Assembly (NCBI GenBank): GCA_030642425.1
Contig: DAOWNU010000080.1
Span: 1 to 7,759 of the forward strand
Origin: a bacterium
GTDB lineage: Bacteria > UBP14 > UBA6098
Length of the DNA stretch: 7,759 bases
Reading direction: 5' to 3'
Made by a program: the position numbers and the translations under genes. Every line of letters starts with the position of its first letter. Positions within the stretch are counted from its first letter, which is position 1. This document shows positions 1 through 3,880 of this stretch, piece after piece. A model generated the notes under the pieces. That model saw only the letters and a program-made list of their open reading frames with translations, was not told the origin of the DNA and ran no database searches.

Positions 1-990
1 CGCGGTCCGAAGCGTATCAACCCGAAGAGGATCCACGAATGTTACCGTGCTGTCGAAGACCACCGGGCCGCCAAAATAAGCGCTGTCGTTGAATATTACG
101 TCAAAGTCAAATATCGTAATCCCGCCGAAATAGGCCGAATCGTTGACATTGAAATAATCGACATCGAGGAAGCTGAAGAATCCTGAGTCTGCTACTATTA
201 TATTCGCCCAGAGCGAGTCGTGAACATTCAAATAATCGACGTCGATGTAGCCCGCGAAAATAGAGTCGGGGACATATAGGTTTCCGCCGATATGAGTGTT
301 ACCGAAAACGCTGAGTGTGTCGTCGATATCCGCCGAACCGTGGACGTCGATATTGTCGTCGAGTTCGATAACGTCGCCGACCGCCTGTATGCTGTCCGCG
401 ATAAGCTCGCCGTGAACCTTGAACTGCGAATACGCAACCATGGTGTCGCTCTCGTCGCCGGGAGTGAAAAGCGTGTCGAACTTCAACCCGGAATCAACAT
501 AATATTTTAGACTGTCGATAGCTTCCTGAACGTTATCCGCACCGAGTCCGGCGAAAGAATCGTCGAAGTAAGTGAACCTCGCCTGATCGTCGCCGATTAG
601 AATCTGAACGCGGGTCGCGCTGATTGCGTATCCGATGAGAATATCCTCGTCGTTAGTTGCAGCGACAATATCGCCGGAAGCGTTCACTGTTAGGCGACTG
701 CCGGGCGTGAATGTCGCGCCGCTCAGTTCGATAAATCCCTCCGTAACCACCAGATAGTAATCGGTGCCGCCAATATCCTGGACAGCGGTAATTACTCCGA
801 TTACATCCGCGGTTCTGTCTGTCCCGTCGGCCGCAACAACCTGATTCGGGTTTGTGCCATCCACACTAACAACCGTTCCATAAGTCAATGGTGTTCCATC
901 GTCGATCACCGGAAACTTGATTTTTGCTCCAAGAAATCCTGCGACAAGCAGCAGAACTATGGATACGATAATGGTTGTTCTTTTTAGCAT
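1..990 (-). CDS. Secreted fibre-like surface protein, C-terminally cut by the window edge
   Basis: This open frame of 330 codons has no stop before the left edge, so the 3' end is missing. It starts with ATG at 990, with a good GGAGG site (998-1002) seven bases upstream. Residues 1-22 are a signal peptide: MLKR, a hydrophobic run, then LGA before KIKF. Residues 30-133 form a beta-rich, Gly/Thr/Asp-rich module (VSVDGTNP, PGSRLTVNASG, ILIGYAIS) that recalls small phage capsid-decoration or virion domains. Residues 143-160 (DDSFAGLGADNVQEAIDS) resemble a motif common in phage tail fibres. Residues 195-330 look like a beta-helix, with related strands IDVDYLNVHDS (249-259) and LDVDYFNVNDS (275-285) and two copies of DSAYFGG (284-290, 302-308). 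It lies 29 bp behind the 1020-2288 gene and is probably co-transcribed with it. Function is unknown; a surface fibre or adhesin is inference only. Confidence 0.82.
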   Translation of the reverse strand, partial: MLKRTTIIVSIVLLLVAGFLGAKIKFPVIDDGTPLTYGTVVSVDGTNPNQVVAADGTDRTADVIGVITAVQDIGGTDYYLVVTEGFIELSGATFTPGSRLTVNASGDIVAATNDEDILIGYAISATRVQILIGDDQARFTYFDDSFAGLGADNVQEAIDSLKYYVDSGLKFDTLFTPGDESDTMVAYSQFKVHGELIADSIQAVGDVIELDDNIDVHGSADIDDTLSVFGNTHIGGNLYVPDSIFAGYIDVDYLNVHDSLWANIIVADSGFFSFLDVDYFNVNDSAYFGGITIFDFDVIFNDSAYFGGPVVFDSTVTFVDPLRVDTLRTA

Positions 991-997
991 TTTAATG

Positions 998-1002
998 CCT
1001 CC
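998..1002 (-). promoter_or_regulatory. Ribosome binding site of the 1-990 gene
   Basis: GGAGG on the minus strand, seven bases before the ATG at 990. It fixes the start of a gene whose 3' end is outside the window, and it lies inside the 29-bp gap after the upstream gene's stop. Confidence 0.75.
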
Positions 1003-1019
1003 ATTTCCTTTCTATATTT

Positions 1020-2288
1020 CTAATTTTTAATTTCGGATAAAATTAAGGTTCCACTCAAACATTTGCCGCCTGTGAACGGTTCTCCAACACATCTCGCGCG
1101 GACTTCATAGTTATTTGAACCCGTTGGTGGGACATCTGTCCCGTTGATTGTCATAGGCGTAATTCTATAAAAATCTTCATTATAAATGAAGACCTGAGTC
1201 GAGGCGACTACCACTTCACTTGCACCGGGGTTCCGCACTAATTCGAGGACGAAATGGGCGCCGGTATAACCGTTGCTGTCGTCGAATACGCCGTCGAAAA
1301 CAAGGAAAACGGTGGAACCGGGGCCGTAAGTTCCATAAGTAAGACTGGTGAGGCTTACGTCGGCCCCGACGATATCGACATCGTGCGTCGTGGCGACCGC
1401 GCTTTCGGCGTCGCCCTGTCCAACGATATCTCCGACTTCGAGCGATCCGTCGATATTGATATCTCCCGGCTGGGGAATGGTATCCTGATTCCAGATGAAA
1501 ACGGAATCGGGCACACTCCAGTATGCGGGAACCCACATGCTATCTTCCCAGATCAACACCTGACCGTTATAGACGGAATCGATCATAACGTCCAAAAGAT
1601 CGCCGATGACATTATCGGTAAGATCATCTTCATAAACGGGAAGATCGACACCAACCGGAAAACCGCAGTCATAGACAAAAAGGATTTCGGACACTTCGTC
1701 GAACCAGATGTTCGTAATACACTCGTTCAATTGGGAATGGTCGGCGTCATCGACATTGTCGATATTATCCGCGAAACCTGCAGGAATACCATAAATATGG
1801 CTCCACCAAACAGCCATCGCCGTATCGGAATAAACCGCGTAAATGACCGAATCGCCGCATGAACCGCCGTGAAGAACGGAATCAGCATAAGTTGCATAGA
1901 AAGCCGTATCGGCGTATATCGCTCTGAACGCATAAGGTGAAGTAGTAAAGGGGACACGCGGCTCGAGAACTCCAAGATGTATCAAGTCTATCTTAATTTC
2001 TAAATAATACTGTTTGTCGAATTCCAGGTCGAGCTCGATTGAGGATCCCAAAACTACATCAAATAATCCATGAACGACAGGAACGGAAGGATGGATTTCC
2101 AACCAAATCGGGGTTCCACCGGTAGGGGTCTCATAAAGAGTAAATGCTATTGGAAGAGTATCGTTGACCCCAACACCGCCGATTGTTGTCAGTTTTCCTT
2201 GATAAGTAATCAACCGGGGGATATCCTCGGCGGACACGCTTATTATGGTAACAACAATAAGCGATAGAATTATAAAGAGTTTTTTCAT
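1020..2288 (-). CDS. Secreted fibre-like protein with candidate-phylum type N-terminal domain
   Basis: The product is 422 residues. I chose the ATG at 2288 (MKKLFIIL) over an in-frame ATG at 2330. The 2288 start opens directly onto a classic signal peptide (residues 1-20, cleavage after SVSA) and has a purine-rich AAGAGAG just upstream; the earlier one has no such site. Residues 21-125 form a conserved-looking N-terminal domain: PRLITYQGKL, then TGGTPIW, GLFDVVLGS and TSPYAFRA. Residues 125-157 carry alternating YAD/SDTA repeats, followed by WWSHIYGIPAGFAD (161-174). Such domains head many large extracellular proteins in uncultured diderm phyla; this is recalled, not searched. Residues 276-287 (DINIDGSLEVGD) fit an EF-hand-like calcium loop but may be a beta-helix turn. 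Residues 310-422 look like a beta-sandwich. No Por-type sorting domain is obvious. Role unknown; probably periplasmic, outer-surface or secreted. Confidence 0.88.
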   Translation of the reverse strand: MKKLFIILSLIVVTIISVSAEDIPRLITYQGKLTTIGGVGVNDTLPIAFTLYETPTGGTPIWLEIHPSVPVVHGLFDVVLGSSIELDLEFDKQYYLEIKIDLIHLGVLEPRVPFTTSPYAFRAIYADTAFYATYADSVLHGGSCGDSVIYAVYSDTAMAVWWSHIYGIPAGFADNIDNVDDADHSQLNECITNIWFDEVSEILFVYDCGFPVGVDLPVYEDDLTDNVIGDLLDVMIDSVYNGQVLIWEDSMWVPAYWSVPDSVFIWNQDTIPQPGDINIDGSLEVGDIVGQGDAESAVATTHDVDIVGADVSLTSLTYGTYGPGSTVFLVFDGVFDDSNGYTGAHFVLELVRNPGASEVVVASTQVFIYNEDFYRITPMTINGTDVPPTGSNNYEVRARCVGEPFTGGKCLSGTLILSEIKN

Positions 2289-2336
2289 ATTGTATCTCTC
2301 TTCAAAAATTATATTGGTCGAACATTTCATCTGTTA

Positions 2337-2363
2337 CCGGTCATATTTATTGCAATAGACCGG
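2337..2363 (-). promoter_or_regulatory. Leader hairpin of the fibre gene transcript
   Basis: CCGGTC (2337-2342) and GACCGG (2358-2363) are perfect inverted arms. Inside them TATT (2344-2347) can also pair with AATA (2354-2357), with a single bulged base at 2343. If transcription starts a few bases after the predicted -10, near 2368, this hairpin sits at the very 5' end of the fibre mRNA. It could protect the RNA 5' end, or the dyad could act as a DNA operator. Confidence 0.45.
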
Positions 2364-2374
2364 CCTCATTTTTT

Positions 2375-2405
2375 ATTAAATAATTAAAAAAAAATTAAAA
2401 GTCAA
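2375..2405 (-). promoter_or_regulatory. Predicted promoter of the fibre genes
   Basis: TTGACT (2405-2400 read on the minus strand) matches five of six bases of a sigma-70 type -35 box. A -10 could be TTTAAT (2380-2375, 19-bp spacer, five of six matches) or TATTTA (2382-2377, 17-bp spacer, weaker). The spacer carries a run of nine T on the minus strand, and more A/T tracts lie upstream. It points at the gene starting at 2288, leaving an 80-base leader. Confidence 0.45.
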
Positions 2406-2434
2406 GGAATATTTAAAAAAAATCAAGAAATATT
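2402..2434. repeat. Two 12-bp direct repeats 21 bp apart over the fibre promoter
   Basis: TCAAGGAATATT (2402-2413) and TCAAGAAATATT (2423-2434) differ at one base and are 21 bp apart start to start, about two helical turns. The first copy overlaps the predicted -35 box. This arrangement fits tandem regulator sites on one face of the DNA, but low complexity makes chance possible. Confidence 0.35.
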
Positions 2435-2514
2435 CTAAGAAGAATCTTCCGGATCGGTAAATTATCTTTCCCCATTCCGCGCCCTACTTTCTAATCGGCT
2501 CTTCTTTTTAATCA

Positions 2515-2528
2515 AGGATAATTATCCT
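2515..2528. promoter_or_regulatory. Perfect 14-bp palindrome, candidate operator
   Basis: AGGATAATTATCCT reads the same on both strands with no spacer. A dimeric repressor site is the natural reading; the GATAATTATC core loosely recalls metal-regulator boxes (Fur or DtxR families), but it is shorter than a full Fur box. It stands about 110 bp upstream of the fibre -35 and about 210 bp upstream of the rpmB -35, so which gene it would serve is unclear. Confidence 0.35.
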
Positions 2529-2608
2529 AATGCGTATATTATTCTCGTCGGTCCGCTGGCGCGGCTGTCGCGTGCAAAAATAATATAACAATTTTCACCA
2601 AATCGCAC

Positions 2609-2651
2609 GTAGCGGTCGGCACGCGCCGACTGGCGGGAGGCGTGCCAGCGG
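2609..2651 (+). repeat. REP-like GC-rich double hairpin
   Basis: GTAG (2609-2612) is followed after two bases by a perfect hairpin: GTCGGC (2615-2620), loop ACGC, GCCGAC (2625-2630). A second hairpin follows directly: CTGGC (2630-2634) with GCCAG (2644-2648). The two can be replaced by one longer structure, GGCACGC (2618-2624) with GCGTGCC (2640-2646). An outer arm CCGCTGGC at 2553-2560 also matches GCCAGCGG at 2644-2651. A GTAG head next to a GC-rich palindrome is the layout of REP sequences mobilised by RAYT (TnpA-REP) proteins. Copy number in the genome is unknown, so this is a structural resemblance only. Confidence 0.4.
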
Positions 2652-2671
2652 TTAAGCACGACGGTCGCGGC

Positions 2672-2687
2672 ATTACCGGTCGGTAAT
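2672..2687. promoter_or_regulatory. Short dyad upstream of rpmB promoter
   Basis: ATTACCG (2672-2678) and CGGTAAT (2681-2687) are perfect inverted arms around GT. The dyad is about 50 bp upstream of the rpmB -35. The 9-mer TTACCGGTC inside it (2673-2681) recurs at 2334-2342 in the fibre leader, which hints at a shared binding site. The two-base spacer is too short for a good RNA hairpin, so a DNA operator is the better reading. Confidence 0.35.
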
Positions 2688-2738
2688 ACTTATTGCCCAA
2701 CTGTGGTCGAGGAGAGATAATTTTTCTGAAAATAATCC

Positions 2739-2767
2739 TTGCATTTGTTCATTTCGACCTTTATAAT
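2739..2767 (+). promoter_or_regulatory. rpmB promoter
   Basis: TTGCAT (2739-2744) and a consensus TATAAT (2762-2767) are separated by exactly 17 bp. Upstream (2718-2737) is A/T-rich, as in promoters with an UP element. Transcription should begin near 2774, giving a leader of about 30 bases before the rpmB start. This is the best sigma-70 type promoter in the window. Confidence 0.8.
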
Positions 2768-2792
2768 GGGCGTTCTGAAGTTGTAACATCAC

Positions 2793-2797
2793 GGAGG
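2793..2797 (+). promoter_or_regulatory. Ribosome binding site of rpmB
   Basis: GGAGG five bases before the ATG at 2803. It confirms that start, which also gives the expected N-terminus of L28. Confidence 0.8.
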
Positions 2798-2802
2798 ATA
2801 AC

Positions 2803-2997
2803 ATGTCGAGAGTATGCGATATATGCGGTAAAAGGGCACAAACGGGGCGCAACGTCTCCCACGCCCACAATCGGACACTGCGCAAGTTCAAGCCGAACCT
2901 TCAATCGGTTCGGGCGGATGTGGACGGCAAGCCCACAAAAATGACCGTCTGCACACGCTGTATCAAGGCGGGTAAAGTCAAGAAATGGGTTAAATAA
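2803..2997 (+). CDS. rpmB: 50S ribosomal protein L28
   Basis: The product is 64 residues, the usual short bacterial L28 length. It is a structural protein of the large ribosomal subunit. The sequence begins MSRVCDICGKRAQTGRNVSH, typical of the family, continues with NRTLRKFKPNLQ (23-34), and ends in a basic KAGKVKKWVK tail. C5/C8 and C50/C53 form two CxxC pairs, so this is the zinc-binding form of L28; many bacteria also carry a zinc-free paralogue. The gene has its own near-consensus promoter, a strong GGAGG site, and a terminator directly behind it, so it is a single-gene unit. rpmB is often next to rpmG; no rpmG is here. It points away from the fibre genes and towards lpxA. Confidence 0.97.
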   Translation: MSRVCDICGKRAQTGRNVSHAHNRTLRKFKPNLQSVRADVDGKPTKMTVCTRCIKAGKVKKWVK

Positions 2998-3017
2998 CCG
3001 GCTCCGATGCACATTTT

Positions 3018-3045
3018 AAAGGCCGCCAATCTGGCGGCCTTTTTT
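3018..3045 (+). terminator. Intrinsic terminator of rpmB
   Basis: GGCCGCCA (3021-3028) pairs with TGGCGGCC (3032-3039) around a three-base loop, and the stem extends outward through AAA/TTT. A run of six T (3040-3045) follows on the plus strand, 23 bases after the rpmB stop. On the minus strand the stem is followed only by TTT then AAAA, so it may stop lpxA transcripts less well. lpxA and rpmB converge here and no other terminator is visible between them. Confidence 0.9.
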
Positions 3046-3068
3046 ATTATAGTAATGCGAAGCCAATA

Positions 3069-3845
3069 TCAGCGGAGTATCCCCCGCTCCGAGCCTTCGA
3101 TAAACTCAATAAAATGCCGGACTTCCGGGGTTATTTCTACCTCTTCCCGAATCGCCTCGAGGGCCTGAGTGAGGTTCAAATCACTGCGATAGACGAGTTT
3201 AAATGCACTCTTTAACGCAGAGATCGCCCCGTCGTCGAAACCTCGTCGGCGCAGCCCGATAACATTTATTCCGGCGACTTTCGTAGGCTGTGAACCGACA
3301 AGCAAATATGGCGGAATGTCCCTCGAAATCCGCGCCACAAGCCCGATCATCACGTTTTCGCCAATCTTGCAGAATTGGTGGATTGGAACATTCCCGCCGA
3401 TAATAACCCTGTCCTCGACAGTAACATGTCCCCCGAGGCCCGCGCAATTCGCCATAGTAATATGGCTGCCCACAAGGCAATCGTGGGCCACGTGTGTGTA
3501 TGCCATAAAGAGATTGTCGGAGCCGACGACCGTTTTCCCGCTGGCGATAGTTCCGCGGTTCATTGTCACATATTCCCGAATAGTATTTCTGTCGCCTATT
3601 TCGAGAATCGACTCCTCGCCGCCGAATTTTAAGTCCTGCGGCGGGCCGCCTATCGCCGCCCCGTGAAAGATACAATTCCCTTTGCCCATTCGAACAAAGC
3701 CGCTTATCCACACGGACGAGCCGATCTCCGTGCCCTCGCCGATAACGGCCCCGGACTCGATAAAGCAGTGCGGACCGACCTCGATATTATCCGCCAGTTC
3801 CGCTCCCGGCTCCACAACTGCGGTCGGATGTATCTTCACGGGCAT
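3069..3845 (-). CDS. lpxA: Acyl-[ACP]--UDP-N-acetylglucosamine O-acyltransferase
   Basis: The enzyme moves a 3-hydroxyacyl chain from acyl carrier protein to the 3-OH of UDP-GlcNAc, the first step of lipid A synthesis in the cytoplasm. It has 258 residues (E. coli 262). Residues 1-185 are a left-handed beta-helix of hexapeptide repeats, and about 190-258 are the C-terminal helical domain. By alignment to E. coli LpxA, the catalytic base is H121 (AHDCLVG; E. coli H125), with H118, H140 and H156 also kept. GGPPQDLKFGGE (66-77) and GLRRRGF match the family. At the acyl-chain ruler position (E. coli G173) there is L169, suggesting a chain shorter than C14. The ATG at 3845 has GGAGA eight bases upstream. 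It lies 35 bp behind pnp, probably in the same transcript; lpxD, fabZ and lpxB are not adjacent on the side visible here. Confidence 0.97.
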   Translation of the reverse strand: MPVKIHPTAVVEPGAELADNIEVGPHCFIESGAVIGEGTEIGSSVWISGFVRMGKGNCIFHGAAIGGPPQDLKFGGEESILEIGDRNTIREYVTMNRGTIASGKTVVGSDNLFMAYTHVAHDCLVGSHITMANCAGLGGHVTVEDRVIIGGNVPIHQFCKIGENVMIGLVARISRDIPPYLLVGSQPTKVAGINVIGLRRRGFDDGAISALKSAFKLVYRSDLNLTQALEAIREEVEITPEVRHFIEFIEGSERGILR

Positions 3846-3853
3846 ATTACTAT

Positions 3854-3858
3854 TCTCC
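3854..3858 (-). promoter_or_regulatory. Ribosome binding site of lpxA
   Basis: GGAGA on the minus strand, eight bases before the lpxA ATG, in the 35-bp gap after the pnp stop. The gap has no hairpin with a T run and no promoter-like pair, so translation of lpxA from the pnp transcript is expected. Confidence 0.65.
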
Positions 3859-3880
3859 GCTGTCGAAGGCGTGTTGCCAA

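Larger units (their letters stand above)
2289..2802. other. Divergent intergenic region between fibre genes and rpmB
   Basis: The region is 514 bp without a credible gene. Going from left to right it holds the leader of the fibre gene with a hairpin (2337-2363), an almost pure A/T block with the fibre promoter (about 2364-2440), and a mixed stretch with a 14-bp perfect palindrome (2515-2528). Then comes a GC-rich island with nested inverted repeats (about 2546-2670), a second dyad (2672-2687), and the rpmB promoter and leader (2739-2802). The sharp change from A/T-rich to GC-rich and back suggests an inserted repeat element inside a promoter region; that part is inference. Confidence 0.7.

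Noticed and set aside
1254..1862. Plus-strand open frame of 202 codons opposite the fibre gene
   Set aside because: Composition reflects the reversed Asp/Ile/Val codons of the fibre gene; no ribosome site or motif. The minus-strand frame has a signal peptide and family motifs.
2289..2330. Upstream start for the fibre gene at 2330
   Set aside because: It would add 14 residues before a perfect signal peptide and has no ribosome binding site; the ATG at 2288 is better.
2432..2445. ATTCT/AGAAT inverted arms
   Set aside because: Five-base A/T-rich arms with a four-base loop are expected by chance in this low-complexity stretch, and no T run follows.
2530..2583. Tiny plus-strand frame, MRILFSSVRWRGCRVQK
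   Set aside because: Only 17 residues, no ribosome binding site at proper distance, and it crosses the hairpin island. Nothing supports translation.
2551..2687. CRISPR array or tRNA-like gene in the hairpin island
   Set aside because: No regular direct repeats with spacers, and no cloverleaf or CCA-type end can be drawn; the signal is inverted repeats only.
3018..3045. Fully bidirectional terminator serving lpxA as well
   Set aside because: The stem is symmetric, but on the minus strand only three T follow before A residues, so I assign it to rpmB and leave lpxA termination open.
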